A DNA stretch of 46,602 bases from a virus. Position 1 is the first letter of the stretch; every line of letters starts with the position of its first letter. The notes below the pieces were generated by a model. That model was not told where the DNA came from, made no database searches, and saw only the letters and a list, made by a program, of their open reading frames with translations. The stretch spans positions 1 through 46,602 of IMG/VR virus record IMGVR_UViG_3300032293_001398; one strand, 5' to 3'. A program made the position numbers and the translations under genes. This document shows, one piece after another, positions 27,519 through 35,500 of this stretch.

Positions 27519-28607
27519 GTGCCCTATCTCGGCAACCTCGGCGGAACGTTTCAGAGCGATGTTGCGAGCCTGACACGGCTGGCGACTTCTGCACCGTTCG
27601 CCCAATACCTCCAAGAGCAGATTTTTCTGCAATCCCGCATGATCCGCTCGGGGATCATTGCAACCAACCCCGGCCTGACTGCCCCCACCGGCACTCGGAT
27701 CGAGGCGCCTTTCTTCAAGCCGCTCAACCCGGTTGAAGAGCGCATGACCTCCAGCGACGACTGGGGCACTTCTGGCGAAGGTCATTTCACCTTTCAGAAG
27801 ATCCAGGCTGCTACGCAGTACGCCACCATCACCCATCGCGGTTTTGCTTACGCCATTGACAAGCTGACCCGGCTTGCCATTGGCGAAGATCCGATGGTGG
27901 TACTGTCCAACCAGCTTGCGCCGGCCATGGACAAGCTGCGCACTGCCAAGTTCATCTCTCAGATGGAAGGTCTGCTTGGCACTGGTGGCCCGCTGAATGC
28001 CACCAACAACCTGAACAAGTCCGTCACCACTGGCGCTGCTGAGGCCAACTACCTCACCGCCGGCAATGTGATCGAGGCTCGTTACAAGCTCAATGAGCGC
28101 CAGAGCGAAATCACGACCATCGTGATGCACTCGCTGGTTAGTGCTTACCTTGAGCAGATCGGTCAGCTCACTTTCTACCCCGCCGGCAACCTGGCTTCTG
28201 GCCAGAACATTGCATTTGGCGCTGGTGGCGTGAACATCCGCGACACTTCGGTTGGCTACTTTGCCGGCCTGCAAGTGGTCGTTGATGATCAATGCCCCAT
28301 CATCGGCACCTCCGGCCAGCAGCGGCAGTTCGTCTGCTATCTGGCCGGCAATGGCGTGATGCAGGAAGGCGACCAGATCCCCATGGAGATCGAGCCTGAT
28401 CGCAATGCGCCCAGCAAGCAAGATGGTATCATTATCGACTACCATCATGTGCAGCACATTCCGGGTACTTCGTGGAATGCCAACTTCGACAATCCCACGA
28501 ATGCACAGCTGGCGACCGGCGCTAACTTCAGCCTGGTGTATGGCGATGCTCGCCTTATTCCTGCAGTGCGCCTGATCGTGAACAGCCCCTACGGCGGCAC
28601 GGTCTGA
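27519..28607 (+). CDS. Major capsid protein (HK97-like fold probable)
   Basis: A 362-residue protein with GTG start at 27519. The pattern SLTRLATSAPFAQYLQEQIF, APFFKPLNPVEERMTSSDDW, TITHRGFAYAIDKLTRLAIG, MDKLRTAKFISQMEGLLG and IVMHSLVSAYLEQIGQLTFY is that of a phage capsid subunit of the HK97 superfamily (long helix, peripheral and axial domains). It is the gene after the scaffold and is followed by a terminator. No protease is encoded nearby, so maturation cleavage is not indicated. The fold is inferred from context and pattern. Confidence 0.85.
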   Translation: MPYLGNLGGTFQSDVASLTRLATSAPFAQYLQEQIFLQSRMIRSGIIATNPGLTAPTGTRIEAPFFKPLNPVEERMTSSDDWGTSGEGHFTFQKIQAATQYATITHRGFAYAIDKLTRLAIGEDPMVVLSNQLAPAMDKLRTAKFISQMEGLLGTGGPLNATNNLNKSVTTGAAEANYLTAGNVIEARYKLNERQSEITTIVMHSLVSAYLEQIGQLTFYPAGNLASGQNIAFGAGGVNIRDTSVGYFAGLQVVVDDQCPIIGTSGQQRQFVCYLAGNGVMQEGDQIPMEIEPDRNAPSKQDGIIIDYHHVQHIPGTSWNANFDNPTNAQLATGANFSLVYGDARLIPAVRLIVNSPYGGTV

Positions 28608-28628
28608 GGCGTCGGCTGACGATGGATC

Positions 28629-28650
28629 AGGGGGCTCCGGCCCCCTTTTT
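28629..28650 (+). terminator. Terminator after the major capsid gene
   Basis: GGGGGC-TCCG-GCCCCC with an outer A-T pair and five T (28646-28650), then CATG. The loop and tail are the same as in the terminator at 31928. Confidence 0.85.
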
Positions 28651-28667
28651 CATGGCCTGATCTGGGC

Positions 28668-28673
28668 TATGCT
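28668..28673 (+). promoter_or_regulatory. -10 box after the capsid terminator
   Basis: TATGCT, 18 bases after the TTTTTCATG terminator tail, with CTGAT in between as at 31928-31975. It probably restarts transcription for the connector genes. Confidence 0.5.
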
Positions 28674-28699
28674 GGAGACTGAGCCCCGCATCTACTCAG

Positions 28700-28921
28700 A
28701 TGGCTTCCTTCAATTCCCTCAAGGCCAAGAAAGGTCAACTCGACCTTGAAGTTGGCGTCACTGTCGCCAACCTGCCCACCGCCTCCACCTATACCGGCTG
28801 GCCCATCCGCGTAGTCACCGACGCCACATCCCCCGCTGTCGGCTCTGCACCTACCGGCGGCGGTTCCGCCAAGGCCCTGGTGTGGAACAACGGCACCGCT
28901 TGGCGCGTGTTTGCGGTCTGA
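28700..28921 (+). CDS. Small structural protein, possible head decoration or fibre
   Basis: A 73-residue protein (MASFNSLKAKKGQLDLEVGV, then a Thr/Pro/Gly-rich region, ending KALVWNNGTAWRVFAV). The end resembles the VxxxDGTxWR segments of small phage surface proteins. It sits between the capsid and head-tail connector genes, where decoration proteins often lie. No direct evidence of function. Confidence 0.55.
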   Translation: MASFNSLKAKKGQLDLEVGVTVANLPTASTYTGWPIRVVTDATSPAVGSAPTGGGSAKALVWNNGTAWRVFAV

Positions 28922-28926
28922 TCGCC

Positions 28927-29493
28927 ATGAGCAGCGTCCGCTGGTGGCCGTGGCATCGCCTGGCCGAGCCCTACCCTCGCCCGGCCATCAGCGGCGAACC
29001 GGCGTGCAACTGCACGCCTCCGGAGCTGATCGTGGTGGCCGATGCCGACGCCTACATGGCGACCACGCTCAAGGCGGCCACCTGGGCGGCGCTTACATCC
29101 ACGCAGAAAGGGCAGGCGCTCAAGTCCGCCCAGGACGCACTGCGCACATTGCGCTGGTGTACGGATGAAGAGACATGCTGCGGCAGGGATCTGGACGACA
29201 GCTACACGGCTGCCGCTTCAGAGCTGGCGCTTGTATTGTTTAACGATAGTACGGCAGTATTTGGCGCTGCTGATCAACTGCCCAAACCCGTTGTATCGAG
29301 GGAAAAGCTGGGCGATTTGGAGCAATGGTTTTTCTCTCCCGCGCAAATCCGTAGCCCAAGCGTACTGCCGAATGATGGGCGTGTTGGCAGGCACTCGCCA
29401 ACAGTCTTGCGCCTGTACCCGTGGCTGCTTGATTTAATCGGCTGCTGGGTGTCGCGCAAGAATGAAACGGTCATTCCATTGTTCCGAGGGTAA
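28927..29493 (+). CDS. Head-tail connector (adaptor) protein
   Basis: A 188-residue protein. Residues 38-80 (LIVVADADAYMATTLKAATW, AALTSTQKGQALKSAQDALR) follow the helical pattern of gp6-type and DnaT-like head-completion adaptors. It begins five bases after the previous stop and ends against the next start. The N-terminus carries two Cys (ACNCTPP). Adaptors sit under the portal ring. Call from order and pattern. Confidence 0.65.
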   Translation: MSSVRWWPWHRLAEPYPRPAISGEPACNCTPPELIVVADADAYMATTLKAATWAALTSTQKGQALKSAQDALRTLRWCTDEETCCGRDLDDSYTAAASELALVLFNDSTAVFGAADQLPKPVVSREKLGDLEQWFFSPAQIRSPSVLPNDGRVGRHSPTVLRLYPWLLDLIGCWVSRKNETVIPLFRG

Positions 29494-29976
29494 ATGAGTG
29501 CTCCGCAAGATGCTTGGGCTAAACCACTGGCCAAGCGGCTTGTTGATCGCTTCCGCTCGCAAGCGCTTTCCTACATTCGCATCACCCCCGGCACTTACGA
29601 TGAAACAACCGGCACGGCGACTGTAACCGAAACCGTCGTTCCTGCTGCCGGCGCCGTTGTCAAGTCAATGCAAGGCGAGCGCGACGGGGTGCAGCAGGGG
29701 CATGAAGTTGAGGTATGGATTGACCATGAAACGGTGCCGTGGCCGATTACAACCAATGATCGCCTGCAGTATTTGGGCAAGCGATGGAAGATTACGGCAA
29801 TCGACCCCACCTATGGCAGCGGCGGCGAACTGCCTACTGGCCCTGTTTACCTGACCACGCTTGATGGCAAAATTATCACTACGCTTGACGGCAAGGCGCT
29901 GATTGCGCTGGGATCGCAAAATGCTTCGGCGCAATTTAACATGTACGCCAGCAAGGTAACAGCGAGGGCGGAATAA
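29494..29976 (+). CDS. Head closure (stopper) protein
   Basis: A 160-residue beta-rich protein (LSYIRITPGTYDETTGTATV, then PITTNDRLQYLGKRWKITAI) typical of head-completion stopper proteins that keep DNA in the capsid. It starts right after the adaptor stop codon and overlaps the next gene by one base. Near the C-terminus GPVYLTTLDGKIITTLDGKA repeats the segment TLDGK. Confidence 0.7.
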   Translation: MSAPQDAWAKPLAKRLVDRFRSQALSYIRITPGTYDETTGTATVTETVVPAAGAVVKSMQGERDGVQQGHEVEVWIDHETVPWPITTNDRLQYLGKRWKITAIDPTYGSGGELPTGPVYLTTLDGKIITTLDGKALIALGSQNASAQFNMYASKVTARAE

Positions 29977-30578
29977 TGGCAAGACGTGCTCCCAGAAGAG
30001 CGGGCAAGGGCAATGACTTGCGTAATTTGGCCCCCGATGTTCGCAAGGCTGCTTTCGATGCGTTGCGCAATGCCGCAAAGGAAGTATTGAACGACCTTGC
30101 TGAGATCAGCCCGAACTGGGGCGGGACGTTTAGGGAGAGCTGGTACGTCGAGACATCCGATGGCAAGAGAGGCGTAAGGCCAACAGGCGAAGGTGGCAAA
30201 TACAATCTGTTTAACATCCCTCAGCTTGGCACGCAAAGCCGCACCGCCAGGGGGCAATTCGGCCCTGTCGTTCCGCCAGCCAACAAGATCCAGCTTTTTA
30301 TCGGCAACTCGGCTCCATACGCGCAAGAAGCGATGGATCTAATTCCAGGCAGGTTCAAGTATCCCGGCTTTGAGCCGGCAGGGGAAGAGCAGCCAAGAGG
30401 CACGCGCCAGAATGGCATTCGCGGCGATCTGCGTGCGCCTGGCAAAAATCGCTCTACCGCACCGCTGGATTGGTACTCTACCTACATGGGCGGCGGTGCA
30501 TTTACAGCCGCTTTTAACAAGGGCGCCAAAGCAGGCTTCCTTGAGGCCCGCAATCGTCCGCGCCCCGTGCAGCAATGA
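29976..30578 (+). CDS. HK97 gp10-like neck/tail-completion protein
   Basis: A 200-residue basic protein with the layout of the gp10 family: a helical N-terminus (DVRKAAFDALRNAAKEVLND), a beta-rich middle with GGTFRESWYVET, and a late NSAPYAQ segment. It lies third in the standard connector order adaptor, stopper, neck, terminator. Start and stop codons overlap those of its neighbours. Confidence 0.7.
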   Translation: MARRAPRRAGKGNDLRNLAPDVRKAAFDALRNAAKEVLNDLAEISPNWGGTFRESWYVETSDGKRGVRPTGEGGKYNLFNIPQLGTQSRTARGQFGPVVPPANKIQLFIGNSAPYAQEAMDLIPGRFKYPGFEPAGEEQPRGTRQNGIRGDLRAPGKNRSTAPLDWYSTYMGGGAFTAAFNKGAKAGFLEARNRPRPVQQ

Positions 30579-31015
30579 CTGTATTACAGCAAATCCGTGG
30601 CATCTATGAGCGCATTGTTATTGATGCCGCTGATCCCGTGCCAACATTTGTCGAAAATCAATCGACGGTGGACTTTGACGCCCTGAGCGAGTATTGCTTG
30701 ATCCGCGTTAATTTTGGGCTGATACAAGAGCCTGTAATTGGCGGGCCGGCGCAATGGCATGTGCGCGGCGCGTTGGTGTGCGAAATCTACTCACGCAAAA
30801 ATATCGGCCCTGGCCGTGGCATCGAAATTGCGGCGCCGATCATCGACGCGCTCAGCGCCCTCAATGCCCCCACCCCGCCGGCAACCCAGCAGATCATCGC
30901 TCGCGTCGGCCCCGTGACTGGCCCCACGCAGGCGCAGCTGCAGGACAGGCCGCATCACTTCACGCGCTTCTCGATGCCGTTCCTGGCCCGCAGCCGGCCC
31001 GTCTTGGCACCGTAG
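30575..31015 (+). CDS. Tail terminator protein
   Basis: A 146-residue protein (MTVLQQIRGIYERIVIDAAD, then YCLIRVNFGLIQEPVIG, HFTRFSMPFLARSRP). Size, sheet-helix pattern and place before the tail-tube gene are those of tail terminators, which cap the tube at the head end. It overlaps the previous gene by four bases. Its stop is part of TAGCCGTGAT, a decamer found again at the stop of the tail-tube paralogue at 44102. Confidence 0.65.
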   Translation: MTVLQQIRGIYERIVIDAADPVPTFVENQSTVDFDALSEYCLIRVNFGLIQEPVIGGPAQWHVRGALVCEIYSRKNIGPGRGIEIAAPIIDALSALNAPTPPATQQIIARVGPVTGPTQAQLQDRPHHFTRFSMPFLARSRPVLAP

Positions 31016-31076
31016 CCGTGATTGCCGTAGACTGAGGGCTCAAGCTCTACAAGCCGGCCACGGGCCGGAAGCTCCG

Positions 31077-31907
31077 ATGCCCGTTACCAACTGCGGTCAA
31101 ACGACCGTCCTGACTGGCCAGGACGGCATGATCACCATGAAGCCTCCCGGCACGCAAGCCTGCCTGCTGGACTGGACCGACTTCCCCGTGCCGGTGTCCC
31201 CGGCAACCACCTCGCTGCTCAAGGTCCCCGCGACCTCTGATTTTCGGGTGAATGATCCCGTGACCTTCACCGTGAAGGGCACTGCTGATCTGGACAGCGC
31301 CCTGACCGCCAACACGGTCTACTACATCAAGACCCGCCCTTCTGCGACCACCGTAACCATTTCCGCCACCTTGGGCGGCAATGCTATCGCCTTTGCCGGG
31401 AGCGGTGGCGTCAACAGTGCCGATACCCCTGGCGCCGGCAATCACATTGAGATGAACTTCGCCAGCGCTTTTGCCATGTGCGAAGTGCCTTCGGTGACGC
31501 TGACCATCACTCGCGGCGAAATTGACAACACCGCGCTTCCTTGCAAGCCGTCGTCCGCTGGCGGCGGCCCCAAGCTGGCCCAGTTCCGGTCCTACCAGTC
31601 TGGCTTCGCTGATGGCAATGGCACGCTGACACTGCGGCTGATCGAGGATTTGGCGGCCTTCAACAATCGCATCATTCAAGGCACGCTGTTCAATGATCAG
31701 GACGGTGCTGTACTGAAGGCGTATTTTAACGCTATCGCCGCCTCCGGCGGCGCCACTGTTGATGATGCCGCCTCTCTTTACAGCGAGTTTCCCGTCATCC
31801 TGCTCGGCTTTGACACTGGCATCAGCCAGGACGAAGGCCCCACTGAAGTGTCCGTGAACTTCCGTATCTCCGGCCAGCCTACGCATCTGTTTGGCCTGAC
31901 GCTCTGA
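31077..31907 (+). CDS. Major tail tube protein
   Basis: A 276-residue beta-rich protein (VLTGQDGMITMKPPGTQACL, a DPVTFTVKGTADLDSALTAN insert, SVTLTITRGEIDNTALPCKP, RSYQSGFADGNGTLTLRLIE). Its place between terminator and G/T chaperones plus tape measure is that of the tail tube. An added domain (residues about 50-130) seems inserted in the tube fold. A close paralogue is at 43139. An upstream -10-like TAGACT (31028) and a CCGGCC-ACG-GGCCGG hairpin (31054-31068) lie before the ATG. Confidence 0.75.
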   Translation: MPVTNCGQTTVLTGQDGMITMKPPGTQACLLDWTDFPVPVSPATTSLLKVPATSDFRVNDPVTFTVKGTADLDSALTANTVYYIKTRPSATTVTISATLGGNAIAFAGSGGVNSADTPGAGNHIEMNFASAFAMCEVPSVTLTITRGEIDNTALPCKPSSAGGGPKLAQFRSYQSGFADGNGTLTLRLIEDLAAFNNRIIQGTLFNDQDGAVLKAYFNAIAASGGATVDDAASLYSEFPVILLGFDTGISQDEGPTEVSVNFRISGQPTHLFGLTL

Positions 31908-31927
31908 CCACTTGCGGATAACCACAC

Positions 31928-31951
31928 AGCGGGGCTCCGGCCCCGCTTTTT
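31928..31951 (+). terminator. Terminator after the tail tube gene
   Basis: GCGGGGC-TCCG-GCCCCGC with an outer A-T pair, five T, then CATG. It shares loop and tail with the capsid terminator. Confidence 0.85.
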
Positions 31952-31966
31952 CATGCGCTGATTCGG

Positions 31967-31975
31967 TGCTACAAT
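31967..31975 (+). promoter_or_regulatory. Extended -10 promoter of the tail chaperone genes
   Basis: TGCTACAAT, an extended -10 box, 12 bases after TTTTTCATG and 24 bases before the next ATG. Confidence 0.55.
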
Positions 31976-31998
31976 TCAACCGTTGCATTCCCTCTCTC

Positions 31999-32358
31999 AT
32001 GGCCAAAAACATCAAGGAACTGCTCAAGCGCACCCGCCAACGCCGCAAGGCTGAGATCACGCTGAGCACGGGCGATGTGATCGAGCTGTACTTCATGCCT
32101 CTCAGTGAAGCAGAGGACGAAAAGATCCGCGAAGCAGTCGAAAGCGACAAGCGCAACAATGCCTATGGTCTGCGCGTGCTGGTGAACAAAGCCGAGTATG
32201 AAGACGGCAGCAAGATGTTCACTGTTGGCGACATTGGCATGATGCGCAATGAATACGCCAAAGGTGACTTGACCGCCATGATGGAAGCACTGGTGTTCAA
32301 CGGGGGCGTACTGGCAAAGGAAGACCCCAAAAGCGATCAAGGAAGCGATCAAGAATGA
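31999..32358 (+). CDS. Tail assembly chaperone, G-like
   Basis: A 119-residue protein (MAKNIKELLKRTRQRRKAEI, then LYFMPLSEAEDEKIREAVES, DLTAMMEALVFNGGVLAKED). Its location directly before the tape measure and its small helical/acidic character fit the lambda gpG type chaperone that coats the tape measure. The last codons carry a run CCCCAAAA (32325-32332), where a +1 shift joins the downstream T-like frame into one longer protein. Confidence 0.75.
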   Translation: MAKNIKELLKRTRQRRKAEITLSTGDVIELYFMPLSEAEDEKIREAVESDKRNNAYGLRVLVNKAEYEDGSKMFTVGDIGMMRNEYAKGDLTAMMEALVFNGGVLAKEDPKSDQGSDQE

Positions 32359-32368
32359 TCCGCGCTTA

Positions 32369-32533
32369 ATGGTCCGTCTTGCGTTGTGCAAGGAGCTGGG
32401 AATGACACCTTCTCAGCTCAAGCGCGAAGCAACGCAAGACGACATTATTATGTTGGCGGCATATTTCGATATTCTCGCTGACGAAATGCCCAAGCCAGGC
32501 GCTACGCCTGTCCCGAGCCCCAGAAGGCGCTAG
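32369..32533 (+). CDS. Tail chaperone T-like domain, made by +1 frameshift or internal start
   Basis: Open frame +1 to the G-like gene, continuous from about 32282 to TAG 32531-32533. From the slip site it reads KAIKEAIKNDPRLMVRLALC, KELGMTPSQLKREATQDDII and MLAAYFDILADEM, matching the gpT pattern (LGMTxxEL...AYFD). A separate ATG exists at 32369. At 32326-32332 the codons CCC AAA A allow the Lys tRNA to re-pair with AAA one base downstream (+1). Such G and GT products are needed in a fixed ratio for tail assembly. The start given is the internal ATG; the fused product would begin at 31999. Confidence 0.7.
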   Translation: MVRLALCKELGMTPSQLKREATQDDIIMLAAYFDILADEMPKPGATPVPSPRRR

Positions 32534-32564
32534 TCTGGGGCACTGACACCGGGGCAGGCGGGGC

Positions 32565-35500
32565 GTGGCTGATTATCAGGCTCAGATTCGCCTCGGCATC
32601 GAGGGCCTGGGTCAGCTGCGAACGCTTGAAACTCGACTGCAAAGCGCGGTTGATCTGCTTGGACGCCTTGAAAAAGCGAACGCCAATGTAGGGCAAGCTG
32701 CTCAATCGAGCCAGCGCAATGTAGAAGCCGCCAGACGGCGCAGGCTTGCTGCCGGGCTTGACCTTCAGAGGGCAGGTCGCACAGTCGAAAACGTGGCGAT
32801 GCGCCGCGATCCCAGCACCGGGCTTTTTCTTCCCGGCGGCGCAAATGCTACAGCAAGAAGGCTGGCCAGCGCAAACCTGCGCTTGGCGCAACGCGAGGCC
32901 AGGGAATCAAATCGCGCACTTGGCGAAGAAGAACGAAATCGAAGGCTGATTTTTGCCGCTCAGCAGAGATACGCTAGGGCGCTTGACCGGGCCGGCAATA
33001 TCGTTGGCGGCGTACAGGGCAATGTCAATGACACGCGGCAGCGCGTTGATGCTGCATTGCGCACCATTCGCCGCGAAAGCCGCGATAATTATCTTGATCT
33101 GTTGTTTGGCGGGCGTCAGCAGCGCCTCGCTCAAGAAGGCGGCGGTCGCAGGCTCCCCGCAAACTTGCAACAGCAAATTGTAAGCAATCGCACCGCATTT
33201 GATCTTGCCAGATCTGCAGGCGACCTGCCCACAATGAGCAGGCTTGCTACTGAGCTGGCTGGATTGGTAAGAGCGCAAAATGAGCAGAACCGCCTTACGG
33301 CGGGTCGCTCTGGCGCATTTGAGAAAGCGCGGCGCGGGCAGGAGCAGCTCGACGTACTCGCGGCACGCCCAGGTGTTGACGATGCACGCATCAGGCGATT
33401 GCGGGCACAAGCTGCAGGGGTCATTGAGGCCAGCCAGCAGGGTGACATTACTCGCGCAAACGCTTTAGCGCGGCGCATGAATGCGTCGATCATGCGTTAT
33501 ACGCGAGAGCTTGATGCGGCGGCGCGTGATCTGCAGCAACAGCAGCGGGCGGGCTTCAGAAGCCTCAACGTGCGCCAGAGCTGGGCAGCAGTGCTGCAGG
33601 ACATTGGCGCCGAGCAGCAGATCAGGGCTCGCGCATTGCCGAGCAGTTCACTGCTGGCCCAGCGTGTTGCCCAGACAGGCGGCGAAGCTCCCGTTGAGTT
33701 GATGCTTTACGGCAAGGAAAAGGCTGCTGCCGAGAAAGCGGAGGCAGAGCAGAAGAAGCGAGCAGCAGGCTCGGCTAAACGGTTTGCCGATGCAGTCGAA
33801 CGCGAGGCGAAGCGGCTGGAGCGGCTTGGCATCGGGCAAGGCCCGGTGCGCAGCCTCGGCGGGGCGGTCCCGATGGGCGGGCAGTCGAGGGGCGGCTTCA
33901 ACCAGCTCCCCTTCCCTGCCGGCCCAGGCAATGCCAGGGGCATCGCGCAGTTCCGGGCGATCCAGCAACAGCAGCGAGCCGGCGGGGCGCCCCAGGGCTT
34001 CTTCCAGGGCAACGCACGCAAGGCGATCAGCGAGGGCCTGATCGGCGGTGCCTTCCCGCTGCTGTTTGGCCAGGGCCTCGGGGCATCCGTCGGCGGTGCG
34101 GCGGGTGGTGTCAGCGGCGGCCTGATCGGCGGATCGTTCGGCTTCGGCCTGTCGCTGATCGGCACTGCACTGGGCAGCGCTGTTGATACCACCACCAACA
34201 ACCTGAAAGAACTTGCCGCATCGCTCAAGTCGCCCAATGATGCCATCACCGCACTGGAAGCAAGCGGCTTTCGTGTTGGCGATAGCCTGAAGTTCCAAGC
34301 TGAACAGCTGCAATCTGTTGGTCGCGCTTATGACGCGCAGACGCTTGTATTGCAAGAAGTCGAAAGGCGGCTTGGCGCGGGCAGCGTTCAAGAGCTGAAT
34401 GCGCTCAATGGAGAGCAAAAGCGCTTGCAAGAGAGCTGGGCTGCACTTGCTGGCGAAATACAGCGAGCGCTCTTGCCTGCGGTAATTGGCGCGACTGGCT
34501 TCATTGCTGACCTTGCTGCTGGCATTGCTGCCATCCCGACGCCTCCCGCTTGGCTGCTTCGCGCTCTGCAGTTTGCAACTCCCGTGACACTTGGGCCGCA
34601 AGCGCTAATTGATGCTGCCAGAAATCGCGGACGTGCCACTGCCGCCACGGCGCCAACCCGCGTGCCACTCACACCCCAAGAAGCATTCGCCTCTGAATCA
34701 ACCCGTATCCAAGAGTCGCGCAGAGTTGCAGATCAGATCCGCTCGGCGTACCGCGAAGCATTCCAGCTACAGCGGCAAGCATACGATCTGCAGCGTGAAG
34801 GCGCGGACATCAACCGCGAGATTGCAGATTATTCTTACAGAAAAGAGCGCGAGATATTTGACCTGCGCCAGCAGGTTGCAGAGCGGGAAATTGAGAACAA
34901 CCGTGCAGCAGCGCAGAACCGAATTGAGCGCAGTGATCTGAACGCAAGGCAAACATTTGCGGCGGCGACTGGTTTTGAGCAGCAGCTGCTCGCCAATGTC
35001 CGCGAAGTGATGCGGACCCGGCGGGAAGGCGAAGCGGACATTGAACAATCGCGCAGAAAACTAGAGCTGGCGATAGCCAGGCTCAGCCGCGATGTTGAAG
35101 ATTACAAGCGCACAAACGCACGCGAAATTGAGGACATTGAGCGGCGCAAGTTGGCATATACGCGCTCGGTGGAAGATTACAAGATGAACGTTGCAGATTA
35201 TGTACTGCAACGCGCAAGAGAGGCCGCTGACTTTATGCGGCAGGCGATGACACTGCCCGAGGTCGGCGGTGGCGGTGCTGTTGGTGGGCTGGCGCCTTAC
35301 GCGCCCGTGTCTCCGCTGCAGCGGATTCCGTACATGACGGAAATCGACGCAGCTGCGAGGGCCGGAAATGTCGATCCCCGCCTGCTTGCCGGCCTTGTCA
35401 GGCAAGAGTCGAACTTCAGGCCGGGAGCTGTAAGCGGCTCTGGCGCAATAGGACTTGGCCAGCTTATGCCTGGCACGGCTCAAGAGCTTGGCGTCAACCC

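Noticed and set aside
31047-32159. 370-residue minus-strand ORF opposite the tail tube gene
   Set aside because: It is the mirror of a well-supported structural gene and spans a terminator, promoter and another gene start on the plus strand.
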